Of a stretch of DNA of 64,000 bases, positions 45,633 to 55,426 are shown one piece after another. The notes under the pieces were generated by a model. The model was given only the letters and a program-made list of their open reading frames with translations. It had not been told where the DNA came from and made no database searches. The stretch is taken from assembly GCA_015075005.1 (NCBI GenBank), contig JABTVC010000001.1:1569128-1633127 (forward strand), read 5' to 3'. Each line of letters begins with the position of its first letter. Positions within the stretch are counted from its first letter, which is position 1. The stretch comes from Planctomycetia bacterium (GTDB lineage: Bacteria > Planctomycetota > Brocadiia > Brocadiales > Brocadiaceae). The translations under genes were made by a program, and so were the position numbers.

Positions 45633-47006
45633 ATGACACAAGCTGAGCAGTTGGCTGAATTCGTTGTGCAGACATCATATGACGACATCACTGCGGACGC
45701 TCGTCAAATGCTTAAAATGTGCGCCTTGGATGCCCTTGGTTGTGCCATAGGTGCACTGGATGGGGGGCCCATCCGGATGATCAGGGCGCAGATCGAAGAT
45801 TTTGGGGGTGCCGAGCGATGTACCATGATTGGCGGCTTACAGACGACGCCAGACCGGGCGGCATTTTACAATAGTGCATTGGTGCGTTATCTGGACTTTA
45901 ACGACAGTTATCTTACAAAGGGTGAAACCTGCCACCCAAGCGACAATCTTGGGGCAATACTAGCTGCTGCCGAGTACGCAAACCGAAGCGGCAGAGAATT
46001 TTTGGCTGCCCTTGCGCTAGCCTATCAGGTACAATGTCGTTTGAGTGACGTTGCTCCTGTAAGGGCTAAAGGGTTTGACCATACCACTCAGGGGGCATAT
46101 GCATTAGCATCGGGTGTATCAAAGGCATTGGGTTTAGACCAGGCTAAAACTGCCCATGCAATTGCGATCAGCGGAACGGCCTTTCATGCGCTGCGGGTGA
46201 CCAGAACTGGTGCGCTGTCAAACTGGAAAGGGCTGGCCTATCCAAATACCGCGTTCGGCTGCACACATGCGGTCTTTCTGGCTATGCGGGGTATTACAGG
46301 CCCACTGGAAGTCTTTGAGGGAAACAAGGGTTTTATGGATGCTATTGCCGGACGATTCGAGATTGATTGGTCTCGAGAGGATTTGGGGCGGGTAACGGGC
46401 ACGATACTGAAGAAGTACAATGCCGAGATTCATTCCCAGTCTGCCATCGAAGGCATCCTGGAGTTGAAGCGGGAACATGGGTTTACGGCTGCTGAGGTAG
46501 CAAGGGTCGAAATAGAGATTTTTGATGTGGCATATCATATTATCGGCGGTGGTGAGGAAGGAGATAAGACCTTCATCAGAACAAAGGAGGAGGCAGATCA
46601 CAGCCTGCAGTATATGATTGCTGTTGCAATGCTGGACGACAGGGTAATGCCTGAGCAATACAAACATGAACGCATCCAGCGCCATGATGTTCAGGCACTG
46701 CTCAAAAAAATATTGGTGCGTCCGTCAGAAGCTTACAGCCAAAGGTTTCCAAACGAGATGCCGTGCAAGATCAAAGTCTCTCTTCATGATAACCGGGTGC
46801 TCGTCAAAGAAAAACAGGACTATGAGGGCTTTCATACGAATCCGATGCGATGGGAAACCGTAGTGCAGAAGTTTGAGCGTCTGAGCGGACCGTACACAGA
46901 TGCGGCTTTACGCCTTAAAATCATAGATGCAGTTGCAGATATTGATTCTCTTCAGATTGCATATGTAATGAGATTACTGGCAAAGGTCAAAGTTCCGGCA
47001 CTATAA
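45633..47006 (+). CDS. MmgE/PrpD family protein (2-methylcitrate dehydratase-like)
   Basis: The 457-aa product matches MmgE/PrpD: ALDALGCAIGALDGGPIRMI, NSALVRYLDFNDSYLTKGETCHPSDNLGAILAAAEYA with the conserved HPSD motif, TQGAYALASGVSKALGLD, and KKYNAEIHSQSAIEGILELK. PrpD dehydrates 2-methylcitrate in propionate oxidation; other members act on iminodisuccinate or itaconate-related acids. No other methylcitrate-cycle gene is nearby, so the substrate is open. Start 45633 (MTQAEQLAEF) fits the family; the frame upstream adds 18 unconserved residues. The next gene is comA, with a repeat cluster between. Confidence 0.87.
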   Translation: MTQAEQLAEFVVQTSYDDITADARQMLKMCALDALGCAIGALDGGPIRMIRAQIEDFGGAERCTMIGGLQTTPDRAAFYNSALVRYLDFNDSYLTKGETCHPSDNLGAILAAAEYANRSGREFLAALALAYQVQCRLSDVAPVRAKGFDHTTQGAYALASGVSKALGLDQAKTAHAIAISGTAFHALRVTRTGALSNWKGLAYPNTAFGCTHAVFLAMRGITGPLEVFEGNKGFMDAIAGRFEIDWSREDLGRVTGTILKKYNAEIHSQSAIEGILELKREHGFTAAEVARVEIEIFDVAYHIIGGGEEGDKTFIRTKEEADHSLQYMIAVAMLDDRVMPEQYKHERIQRHDVQALLKKILVRPSEAYSQRFPNEMPCKIKVSLHDNRVLVKEKQDYEGFHTNPMRWETVVQKFERLSGPYTDAALRLKIIDAVADIDSLQIAYVMRLLAKVKVPAL

Positions 47007-47091
47007 AAGGCTGGCACAGATACGCTTTGAAACGAGCTTTGGAACAATTGCATTTGGTAACACCAGTCTTTTGAAAAACGTATTACCTATA

Positions 47092-47259
47092 AGCTCCATA
47101 GGAGCAACCTGTTTGTAGCAAGGTAAGATGCCATAACAGATATTAGCTCCGTCAGGAGCGACCTGTCTCCCTGCCAATCATATACAGGTCGCTTCTACGG
47201 AGCTACTTACCCTATTGAATTTTATTGTGCGACAAACAGATCGTCCCTAACGGGGCTAC
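47092..47259. repeat. REP-like repeat cluster (two direct, two inverted copies)
   Basis: The words AGCTCCATAGGAGCAACCTGT (47092-47112) and TAGCTCCGTCAGGAGCGACCTGT (47144-47166) are in direct orientation. ACAGGTCGCTTCTACGGAGCTA (47184-47205) and the diverged copy at 47236-47259 are inverted. Adjacent inverted copies can form long hairpins. Each copy is itself a short palindrome at AGCTCC/GGAGC. Confidence 0.85.
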
Positions 47260-47329
47260 ATAGTTTTTTATGTCCCTCTGGATTTTTCAAAGAACTAAAG
47301 TGTTACTAATTCTTTAAGGAGGATTCAAA

Positions 47330-48172
47330 ATGACTAAACCTGCTACTAACAACACCGAACGGGCATTTGCATTCCTGAAAGTTAATAAGCGCCAGACAAA
47401 GCCTCGAACACAGGGTGTAACAGAGATCCGTGGCCCTTACTATACACCAATGGGCAGGCATTATCTGCAAGACGTCCTGGAAACTATGGGTGTATATGTG
47501 GATACACTCAAGTTTGCTGGCGGGTCCTTCAGCCTCATGCCGCGGCAGGTAGTAAAGGAACTCATTGATATCTGTCATGCGCATACCGTTCGTGTCTCTA
47601 CCGGCGGCTTTATAGAATACGTACTTACCCAAGGAATTGATGCAGTGAACCGCTACATACAAGAATGCAAGGAACTCGGCTTTGATATCGTAGAGATTTC
47701 AAGCGGCTTTATCACCGTGCCAACAGAAGACCTCGTGCGCCTCGTTGAGAAGGTACAAAAGGCTGGATTGAGCGCAAAGCCAGAAGTCGGAATTCAATTT
47801 GGATCTGGCGGTGCAAGTGCAGTAGCTGAGCTGGAAGCCGAGGGAACGCGCGATCCGGAATGGGCAATATTGCAAGCAAAGCGATTTTTAGAGGCCGGGG
47901 CGCATATGATTATGATAGAATCTGAAGGAATGACTGAGACTGTATAGGTGTGGCGGACTGATGTTGTGGCCAGGATCATCAATGCGTTGGGGCTGGAAAA
48001 AGTGATGTTTGAAGCGTCGGACCCTGACGTCTTTTCATGGTATATTAAGAATTACGGGCCGGAGGTTAATCTCTTTGTTGACCACAGCCAGATTGTGCAG
48101 CTTGAATCACTGAGGTCAGGCATCTGGGGAACAAAAAGCCTCTGGGGCCGTGTTCTGACATACAAGAGTTAA
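47330..48172 (+). pseudogene. comA: Phosphosulfolactate synthase (ComA family) with in-frame TAG
   Basis: ComA adds sulfite to phosphoenolpyruvate, the first step of one coenzyme M route. The frame is preceded by AAGGAGG and encodes TEIRGPYYTPMGRHYLQDVL, VDTLKFAGGSFSLMP, VSTGGFIEY, ELGFDIVEISSGFI and AGAHMIMIESEGMTETV. It then meets TAG at 47945-47947 and continues in the same frame as VWRTDVVARIINALGL, KVMFEASDPDVFSWYIKNYG and DHSQIVQLESLRSGIWG to 48172. There are no other defects; without the stop the protein is 280 aa, the normal size. This is a nonsense mutation, a base error or readthrough; nothing seen distinguishes them. Confidence 0.88.
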
Positions 48173-48177
48173 AATAT

Positions 48178-48332
48178 CTGGAAATTCGACATGGAAGATG
48201 TTTAGGCAAAGATGCAGAGATCATTGGAGAGGTCGTAAGTGAATCAAAAGTAAGGTATGCCTAAAGGTAGTAATTGACGGAACGAAGATCGTTTATATAC
48301 CTGGCAATGACCAACTACCGAGAATTTGTTAA
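48178..48332 (+). pseudogene. hypE C-terminal fragment
   Basis: Right after comA the sequence reads LEIRHGRCLGKDAEIIGEVV and SESK, then after a frameshift near 48270 VVIDGTKIVYIPGNDQLPRI ending Cys-stop. This matches the C-terminus of the hydrogenase maturation factor HypE (carbamoyl transfer), whose last residues are PRIC with the functional Cys. Only about 50 of 330 residues remain and there is no start. Confidence 0.7.
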
Positions 48333-48361
48333 TTTTATTCTAAAAAAAGAAAGGTAAATCT

Positions 48362-48622
48362 ATGAAAGTAGCTGTATACGATACCTATGTCGTAAAGAAA
48401 AACGGGATGACAATGCATTTTGATATTATCGTCCCAAAGGATCAGCCCCACGAAAAAGCCCTTCAATTTGGCCTTGAATATCTAAAGAGAATTGGACAGG
48501 AGGGACAACCACTCACAACCAAAGAATGTCGTTTCTGTCACACGGAAGAGGCGTCAGAGGATGTTGAAAAGGCCATTAAAGAAAGCGGTTATTACATTTA
48601 CGAAATGGAAGAATGTAATTGA
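48362..48622 (+). CDS. DUF2024 family protein
   Basis: The intact 86-aa protein matches DUF2024: MKVAVYDTYVVKKNGMTMHF, DIIVPKDQPHEKALQFGLEY and ECRFCHTEEASEDVEKAIKE. The CxxCH here is part of the family's metal- or redox-type motif; with no signal peptide it is not a cytochrome. Function is unknown. It has a purine-rich SD (AGAAAGG). It is the last undamaged gene before the decayed zone. Confidence 0.85.
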   Translation: MKVAVYDTYVVKKNGMTMHFDIIVPKDQPHEKALQFGLEYLKRIGQEGQPLTTKECRFCHTEEASEDVEKAIKESGYYIYEMEECN

Positions 48623-48747
48623 GAAATACCCTGTCCGATGCCTCTTTAGCTTATTTGGTTAAATATCATGCGGCCAATTTTCTTATGGCAATTGAGTTTG
48701 ATCTAAAAGCGATATTTTTTTAAGACATTTCTTAACACGGGGCTAAC

Positions 48748-49585
48748 ATGGAATTCAAAAAGTTGACAGATACTATTACAATACCTGTTATAGGTCTTGG
48801 GACATGGACTATTGGCGGAGGAGATGAGGCAGACACTACGTATGACGATGAAGATATTTCTGCAATTAGGGCTGCGATCAAACTTGGAATAACACACATT
48901 GATACCGCAGAATCGTATGCCCATGGTCATACGGAAGAGCTGGTTGGAAGGGCAATCGGTGGTTTTGATAGAAAAGCCTGTTTATCACTTCGAAGGTTTC
49001 ACCGGAGCATTTAGGCTACGATGATCTCCTTGCTTCTGCAAAAGTCTGCAAAGATTAAATACGGATTATATTGATTTATATCTGATTCATGCGCTAATCC
49101 TGACATCCCAGTACAGGAAACCATGAAGGCAATGGATTTTTTGGCTGAGCAGAAACTGATCAGATGTATGGGGGTAAGTAATTTTCGGTTGAACAAATAA
49201 AAGAAGCCCAGAAATATACCAAAAACAAAATAGTTGCTAATCAAATTGAATACAACCTGCTCGTAAGAGACAAAGGCAGAGTTACGGAGAATATGGAATC
49301 AAAATAATTCCCTTATTGTCAGGAAAACAATATCCTCATTATCGCGTGGAGGCCACTTGCAAGGGGTGTTTGCAAAACCCGGTTTCAAAATCTTAGATGA
49401 ATTAGCTGATAAATATCATAAGACACAGGCCCAAATTGCGATACATTGGTTAATTTCTAAAAGGGATTGCTGTTTGAAATCAACAAAAGTTGAACATCTT
49501 GAAAAACCTGGGTGCGCTTGGTTGGAAATTAAGGCAAGAAGATATTGATAGATTGAATAACGATTTTATTGATTCAAGGACGTAA
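48748..49585 (+). pseudogene. Aldo/keto reductase, multiple frameshifts
   Basis: The N-terminus is intact (IPVIGLGTWTIGGG, IKLGITHIDTAESYAHGHTE with the catalytic Asp and Tyr). From about 48985 the frame shifts repeatedly: YDDLLASAKVCKD, TDYIDLYLIHA, VQETMKAMDFLAEQKLIRC, GVSNF, NQIEYNLLVRDKG, AQIAIHWLISK and EDIDRLNNDFIDSR occur in order in different frames. All parts are present, so damage is by single-base indels (at least six). As sequenced it cannot make a reductase. Confidence 0.88.
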
Positions 49586-49633
49586 ACAATTTTACAAAAT
49601 ATGATTATTTTCGAAATGAAGGTTTAAATTTGC

Positions 49634-49977
49634 CATGTTTGAAATAAAACGGGTTTATGAAAACCGGATGAAGGTGATGGAATAAGGGTGTTGATTGATC
49701 GTCTATGGCCGCGGGGTCTCAAAAAAAGAAGAGGCTAAAATTGACCATTGGATGAAAGATCGCTCCCCAGTGATACGCTTCGTAAATGGTTTGCTCATAA
49801 AGAGGAACACTGGCAGGAGTTTAAAAGTCGTTATATGAAAGAGTTGAAAGATAAAAACGAACTTCTGAAACAATTGATAGATTTAGGGAAAACAAAAAGC
49901 ATTTCCATTATATGCCGCCAGAAATGAAGAAATAAATAATGCACAAAGTGCTTTTGGAGTTATTAAAAACAAAATGA
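49634..49977 (+). pseudogene. DUF488/YeaO-type protein, frameshifted
   Basis: Pieces of a YeaO-like DUF488 protein occur in order: MFEIKRVYEN, IRVLIDRLWPRGL, EAKIDHWMKD, PSDTLRKWFAHKEEHWQEFK and SRYMKELKDKNELLKQLIDL, plus ARNEEINNA. Three to five indels are needed to connect them. Its stop overlaps the start of the next small ORF (ATGA at 49974). Confidence 0.75.
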
Positions 49978-50112
49978 GTTGGACCTGTCCGTATCAGATA
50001 AATAATGAATGTGTTAGGGTTGAGAAAACCCTGTCAATCATTGCAGAAAGGTTGTGTGCTGGATGAGAAAGTTACATTTATTGATAATCAATTAGATAAT
50101 GAATTTAAATGA
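49974..50112 (+). pseudogene. Small cysteine-rich protein, frameshifted
   Basis: MSWTCPYQINNECVRVEKT is followed, after a one-base shift near 50025, by PCQSLQKGCVLDEKVTFIDN and ends at 50110. The restored protein has four cysteines (CPYQ, NNEC, PCQ, KGCVL) and resembles small four-Cys proteins found beside hemerythrin or DUF488 genes. Overlap with the preceding gene suggests an original operon. Confidence 0.6.
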
Positions 50113-50136
50113 ATTTAAAAAAGGAGGGTGAACAAG

Positions 50137-50620
50137 ATGGTAAAGTTAGATCCCATTGCGGAATTCAGAGAAGACCACAGAAAGGTAAGAGACGGATTAC
50201 TTGAATTAATGGAGCCTTGCAATCAAAGGACATTGCTACGGCAAGAAAAATACTTGGCAAAATAAACGTGGTTGTCGGTCCACATTTTCGATATGAGGAA
50301 GAAACTCTTTATCCTGCACTGCGGGTATTATTAGGTGAGTATGTAGACCAGTTACTCAAGGAGCATGATGGTGTAATAGCAACCGCTCGTTCTTGTGCCG
50401 ATCTATTAAAGAAGGATAGTCTAACAGATGGAGAGGCAAAGCAGGCTGCCACGGCAAAGGACGCTCTTAATCCATGTCTCAAATTGTGACGGTTTGTCCA
50501 TACTTTCCGAAAGATTGAGTAAAAGGAAATTGATAATTTAAGCGAAAACTTGCTGCCGCAAGAAAGGAAGGCGTACCTTTACTAGATTGGGCAGAAACCA
50601 TAAGAGGCAAAATGAAATAA
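50137..50620 (+). pseudogene. Hemerythrin (HHE) domain protein, frameshifted
   Basis: A strong SD (AAGGAGGG) precedes MVKLDPIAEFREDHRKVRDG, the first His motif. After a shift near 50215 the frame gives GPHFRYEEETLYPALRVLL and LLKEHDGVIATARSCADLL, with the iron-ligand His/Glu residues. A further shift leads to LLAARKEGVPLLDWAETIRG. Hemerythrin-like proteins bind oxygen, NO or iron. Two to three single-base indels separate an otherwise complete gene. Confidence 0.78.
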
Positions 50621-50623
50621 ACC

Positions 50624-51036
50624 ATGGAAACAGATAAGAAAGGTTTGTCGATCATATTTCATAGTGGCTCGTACGATCGCGTTTATCACGGTTTTTCCAT
50701 TGTCCTTGTAGCCCTGGCATTAGGGCAGAGAGACAAGGTGTTTTTCACTTATTGGGCATTACAATATCTGGTGAAAGGAAAGGCTGTGTTCCAACTGAAT
50801 GAAGAGGGCCAAACTCACAGGAAACTGTTAGAAGAGCATATGAAAAAGGCCACATACAAAATATATCAGAACTTAACGCAAGCCAAATCATTGACGCAAA
50901 GTTTTATGTCTGCACCAATTCTATGGGCCTGTTAAATAATATATCCCGGACGAACTCTGTAAATGAGGTTGATAAGAGTATGGGGCTAACTACATTTCTT
51001 GCAGAAACTGGCCAGGATCAAATCCTGTTTATTTAA
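50624..51036 (+). pseudogene. DsrE/F-like sulfur-relay protein, frameshifted and shortened
   Basis: The first 85 codons (GLSIIFHSGSYDRVYHGFSI, VLVALALGQRDKVFFTYWAL) match DsrE/TusD-like folds. A frameshift near 50905 moves the reading to KFYVCTNSMGLLN, and a later segment ends MGLTTFLAETGQDQILFI. The conserved Cys region is partly present. It begins 3 bp after the hemerythrin gene. Confidence 0.65.
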
Positions 51037-51058
51037 TTAATGATAAAGAAAAATAATC

Positions 51059-51386
51059 AGAATTAAAACCGGTCATCAACCGCACGAAATAAAATTTGAT
51101 ATCCTGCGAAAAGTTGAAGAACGCCTGGTTGCGCGTTCTGTCGATAAATTCGCACCACGAACTATCGACCTCGACCTCATTCTGTACGGAACATCAGTAA
51201 TTAATGGCCTGACCTTCGCCTGCCAGATCCGTCATTTTACACCTATTCGTTTGTGGCCGTTCCGTTTTAGAGCTTGCACCTGATATTGTCATGCCGGATA
51301 CCGGCAAACAACTTTCAACCGAACCTGTAACAAAACTTAAAATCGCCAAAGTCGTTAGGCGTCTTATGGAAGAATTGCTAAAGTAA
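51059..51386 (+). pseudogene. folK C-terminal fragment (HPPK)
   Basis: The signature DKFAPRTIDLDLILYG identifies 6-hydroxymethyl-dihydropterin pyrophosphokinase, preceded by KVEERLVARSV. Beyond it the frame shifts through PDTGKQLSTEPVT. The N-terminal half, including the start, is missing, so this is a 5'-truncated relic. Confidence 0.75.
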
Positions 51387-51418
51387 CTTTATGGAAAATA
51401 AAGATACATAAATACACT

Positions 51419-51925
51419 ATGAAGAAACCTGTAATCTTTACCATCGGCCACTCTACTCATCCTATCGGTGAATTTGTGGGCTATTACAAGCGCATGGTAT
51501 TAAAGAGATTGTTGACGTAAGGTCAATACCAAAGTCGCGCCATAACCCTCAGTTCAATTCAGAGACGCTCAAAGAATCATTACAACGGGCGCACATACGG
51601 TATAAGCATACAAAACTCGAGGGCTACGCCACACAACGAAAGATTCGTTAACTCGGTTGGCGCAACGCCTCATTTAGAGGATTCGCCGATTACATGGCAA
51701 CGCCTGAATTCTCAGAAGGTTTGGAAGCCCTTATAAAGATCGCTAGTTTGAGAGAAACAACTATCATGTGCGCCGAAGCCGTGCCGTGGCGATACCGCTC
51801 GCTCATTGCCGACGCGCGTCACGAAAAGAGGGTGGGCAGTGAAGGACATCATGAGTCGCACCTCCGCCACAAAGCACCGCCTGACGCCTTTGAAAGTAAA
51901 GAAAGGGCAACCATATCGGACCTAA
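51419..51925 (+). pseudogene. DUF488 protein, frameshifted with internal stop
   Basis: MKKPVIFTIGHSTHPIGEFV starts a DUF488 protein. EIVDVRSIPKSRHNPQFNSE and YKHTKLEGYA follow after a shift, then a TAA near 51650, then GFADYMATPEFSEGLEAL, MCAEAVPWRYRSLIADA with the conserved CxE-PxxCHR-like region, and TKHRLTPLKVKKGQPYRT in another frame. All parts of the domain are represented. Confidence 0.75.
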
Positions 51926-51939
51926 AACATGATTCGCTA

Positions 51940-52435
51940 TAGATACAAGAAACCGGGAATTTTCGTGGTATTAATCCTCATCCCGGATCGTTCAATCGTC
52001 GCGCCCGTTTTCCAACAATAAGCTCTTTAGTACCTCCTCCTCGAAGCCGGTCTCATTAAGGAGAAAAGAGACGAATTGCGCGACGACAAGACACTGGAGC
52101 GTGTCTACAAAGAAAAATTTAATACGGTATATGAGCTTGGATTCGTGAACATTATTGATAGACCGACGCGAGATATAACAGGGATTAAGAAGCACGAGGA
52201 GTTGCCCGGCCGTAAAAAGATTTCTCGTATTATAAAATCCGAGATGCCGAAGGTGGTCTGCTTCATCGGCAAAGTCACGTATGAAAAGTACGCCGGATCA
52301 AAGGATTTCTCTTTTGGCTGGCAAGAAAATATAGGCGAATCAAAAGTCTTTGTCATGCATTTCCCTTTACGCGGCAAAGCCCTTATTAGAGTCCGAGAAT
52401 TGCAAGAGATTAAGCGAACTATCCAAAGTCTATGA
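51940..52435 (+). pseudogene. Mismatch-specific uracil/thymine DNA glycosylase (Mug/TDG), 5' part frameshifted
   Basis: The active-site-like LINPHPGSFNRRARFP appears in an early frame. After shifts the long open part gives VYKEKFNTVYELGFVNIIDR, PTRDITGIKKHEELPGRK and VVCFIGKVTYEKYAG, ending with VMHFPLRGKALIR. Mug excises U or T mispaired with G. The 3' 120 codons are undamaged, and two indels lie in the first 130 bp. Confidence 0.7.
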
Positions 52436-52479
52436 TACTAATTGAAGGCATCGGGTTCATCGGAAAGAATCCGTTTTGA

Positions 52480-53012
52480 TAGATGGAATTTTTGAAGCCA
52501 GCCACAAACTACGTTTACAAAAGACCGCTGAAGTGGTACAACAAAATGCATATGAAACTAAACCTTATTCGTAGAAAACGGAAGCTCCGGACATCGAGTC
52601 GTTTATCTTCAGTTCCACAGAACCTCTCACCTGAAAGCCGGACAGTTTCTCCACTATGTCTTCATCGCGGGCGGTATCGGCATCACGCCATTCCACTCCA
52701 TACTTAAAGAAACGGATCGCGCAGAGATAAAACAACACGCAACGTTATTGTATGCTAACCATGACCACAACATCCCGCTATAAGAGGAGCTGGAAAAATT
52801 CGCAAAAATAATTCGAACCTTATCATGCATTATGTCATCGCTCCCGAGCGCATAGACGAAAACACATTTAAAAATTGGTGCCGGATATGCAAACACTAAT
52901 CTTTATGTTTCTGGTCCAGAGCCGATGGTGGAGAGCTTTAGGTGGCATCTTAAAAAAAATGGGTATTGCGGTGAATCATATAAAGCAAGATTATTTCCAG
53001 CGTCCCACTCAA
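52480..53012 (+). pseudogene. Flavin/ferredoxin reductase relic with internal deletion
   Basis: Early pieces IFEASHKLRLQKT and SFIFSSTEPLTLKAGQFL belong to the FAD-binding half of an FNR-like reductase. The NAD-binding motif YVFIAGGIGITPFHSILKET follows immediately, so about 90 residues between them are missing. Further pieces (ATLLYANHDHNIPL, NLYVSGPEPMVESF) occur in shifted frames to the end. Both deletion and point indels are present. Confidence 0.7.
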
Positions 53013-53016
53013 TAAT

Positions 53017-53229
53017 TTGCTAAATATTGGAATGAAATATCTGAGCATTCCTGTATTGATTAAAGAAGGGATTAAACCGGATCACGTTGATCGATTTTGT
53101 GAAGAAATAGAGCTTCTCGTCACCAGTTTTAGTACACTGCCATACGGAGAAGCGCGCTTGGGCGTTTACTATGATGTTGGAATATATCTGGATAAAAAGG
53201 TTGTCTTTGAAACTATTTTCTCTCGGTAA
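53017..53229 (+). CDS. Hypothetical protein, 70 aa
   Basis: The ORF, probably from ATG 53032 (MKYLSIPVLIKEGIKPDHVD), encodes a mixed alpha/beta stretch ending YDVGIYLDKKVVFETIFSR. No family is recognised. The last 23 bases overlap the start of the CLC channel relic in another frame, so it may be a fragment of a gene that preceded CLC. Confidence 0.3.
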   Translation: MLNIGMKYLSIPVLIKEGIKPDHVDRFCEEIELLVTSFSTLPYGEARLGVYYDVGIYLDKKVVFETIFSR

Positions 53230-55052
53230 GATCGTACTCTGGCTCAATCGCCAGCAATTCTCCGAATCAGTTGTTCTTGCTGTATTAGCGATACTCATTG
53301 GTCTCACGAGCGGTATAGGGTAGTATGGCTCTTCAAGCAACCTGTATAACGTGATATTTCAATACGCATTCGAGGGGATAGATACGCCTCTGGGTTTTGC
53401 ATCACAAGAAAATTATCCTTCAAGTGATTAATGATCTGGTACATTGGGCCGAATTCGACAGGATGGGTTCGATCTTGGGTCTTATAGGAAATTGGATGAT
53501 ATACCTTGTGCCTGTCATCGGTGGTCTCGTTGTCGGATTGATTTCTCACTTCTTCATCGGTAAAGAACGATATCAGGGCATAGCAGGTATAATGGAGTCC
53601 GTAGCGTTAGGGAATGGACGCGGCTGCCTTATAGAAAATACCGGTCAAAACAGTTGCTTCCTGCATTATCCATCGGGTTCCGGCGCTTCAGTTGGTCCTG
53701 GACCCCTCGTTGCAAATTGGCGCATATTTAGGATCGATGTTTGGGCAACCTCTTGCGCCTTTCTGATGAGCAAATTCGTGCACTCGTTGCATCGGGTGTT
53801 GCGGGTGGAATTGCCGCCGCCTTCAATGCGCCTATTACCGGCATATTTTCGCGTTGGAGATTATTATAGGAGACCTGCGCGTAAACGCCTTTGGCATCGT
53901 TGCATTGGCAGCCGTGGCCGCGTCTGTGTTTACTCAGGCCGTATCAGGGGCCCATCCTGCGTTTCCATCCCGCATATACATTTAACTCAGTATGGGAACT
54001 GCCGCTCTATTTTGGGTTAGGTGTGCTCTCCGGGCTTAGTGCTGCATTCTATATTCGCCTGCATCATTTCACGCGGGATATCTTTGATACATGGAATGCC
54101 CGCGCTGGTTTAAACCAGTTGCTGCCGGTCTCGCCGTCAGCCTCGTTGAATTTATCTACCGCAGGTGCTTGGCACAGGTTATGCAACAATTGGAAATATC
54201 TTAGACGGCAAACCGCTTTCGGTGACTCTCCTGCTTTCACTGGCATTATCCAGGCTGGTGCTAACGCCGATTTGCATCAGTGGCGGTTTCCACGGCGGTG
54301 TGTTTGCGCCTGCCCTTTTTTCCGGTGCTTCACTTGGGGGTGCTTATGGACTCGTTGCTAAACAGGTTTTTCCTTCTCTCAACATTTCACCACCTGCCTT
54401 TGCGATGGTCGGGATGGCAGCCGTCCTTGCAGGCACCATACATGCACCGATTACCTCGTTCATGCTGCTATTTGAAATGACTCATGACTATCGGATCATT
54501 CTGCCGCTGATAGCTGCGGTAAACGTCAGCCTGTTCCTCTCATGGCATTTACAACACGATTCAGTGTATACCTTGGGACTGGCGCGCAAGGGTATACGTC
54601 TGCAACGAGGACGTGATGTTGGCGTGCTGGAAACAATTACGGTTGACAAGGTCATGGAAACGGAGATCGACACTTTGCGAGAATCTGATTCGTTGACAGT
54701 GGCAATCGATTTACTTATGCAGAAACGGTATCACGGCTTACCAGTGCTCAATGACGATGGTGAATTGACTGGTATTATCACCGTGCAAGATATTGATCGC
54801 ATACAGGGTGACGGTAGTGATATGATGCACACCGTTGGTGAAGTTTGTACACGCGAGTTGCTTTTGGCATATCCCGATGAGACGATTCGGGCGGCGTTGC
54901 GGCGTATCGGGGTGAGAAACGTGAGTCAATTGCCAGTCGTTGCCCGTGACAATTCGCGTCGTTTAGTAGGTTTGCTGCGCAATACCGATATTGCACGCGC
55001 CTACGATCTGGCAGTGACCCGCCGTGCGGCAATTCGGCATCGTGCTTATTAA
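53207..55052 (+). pseudogene. CLC chloride channel/antiporter with CBS domains, N-terminal half frameshifted
   Basis: The N-terminus (KIVLWLNRQQFSESVVLAVL, AILIGLTSGIG, VWLFKQLYNVIFQYAFEG) and helices up to about 54160 are scattered over three frames by at least six indels. GSGASVGPG, LRVNAFGIV and FNAPITG occur in order. From 54165 the frame is open: LGTGYATIGNILDGKPLS, SGGFHGGVFAPALFSGASLG (the GxFxP selectivity motif) and GMAAVLAGTIHAPITSF, then two CBS domains (VDKVMETEIDTLRESDSLTV, PVLNDDGELTGIITVQDIDR). A complete channel was once present; the gating glutamate region is damaged. Confidence 0.85.
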
Positions 55053-55159
55053 GTGCAACTAAGGGCGCTTGACGATGCAAAAATTTTTAACTCGAATCAA
55101 TAATATACAATCGTCGTTTTGATTACTTTACGCAGGAAACATAAGGAGGATGTAAAACA

Positions 55160-55318
55160 ATGGAAAGATACAAATGTATAATTTGTGGATATATCTACGA
55201 CCCGAAATTTGGTGATCCTGACCATGGAATTAATCCCGGCACCAGCTTTCAGGATTTACCTGATGATTGGGTCTGTCCTCAGTGTGGCGCTCCAAAGGAA
55301 CAGTTTGAACAAATTTGA
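55160..55318 (+). CDS. Rubredoxin
   Basis: The intact 52-aa protein has both iron-binding loops, [12 protein letters not shown] and [16 protein letters not shown], plus [17 protein letters not shown] between them. It is a cytoplasmic one-electron carrier, often linked to oxygen or superoxide detoxification or to hydrogen metabolism. A good SD (AAGGAGG at 55143-55149) is 11 nt upstream. It is too short for many ORF callers. It is one of only two undamaged genes in the decayed zone. Confidence 0.93.
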   Translation: MERYKCIICGYIYDPKFGDPDHGINPGTSFQDLPDDWVCPQCGAPKEQFEQI

Positions 55319-55426
55319 AAATTTTGATTGAATGAATAAAAAAGGAATTTCTTTTGTTTTTCTCAAAGCAAGGTTTTAGCGTATTTACCAGTTACTATGA
55401 TAACGGATTCATAAGGAAACAGACGG

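Noticed and set aside
48543..48560. CxxCH in the DUF2024 protein as a heme-binding site
   Set aside because: There is no signal peptide and the motif is part of a cytoplasmic family.
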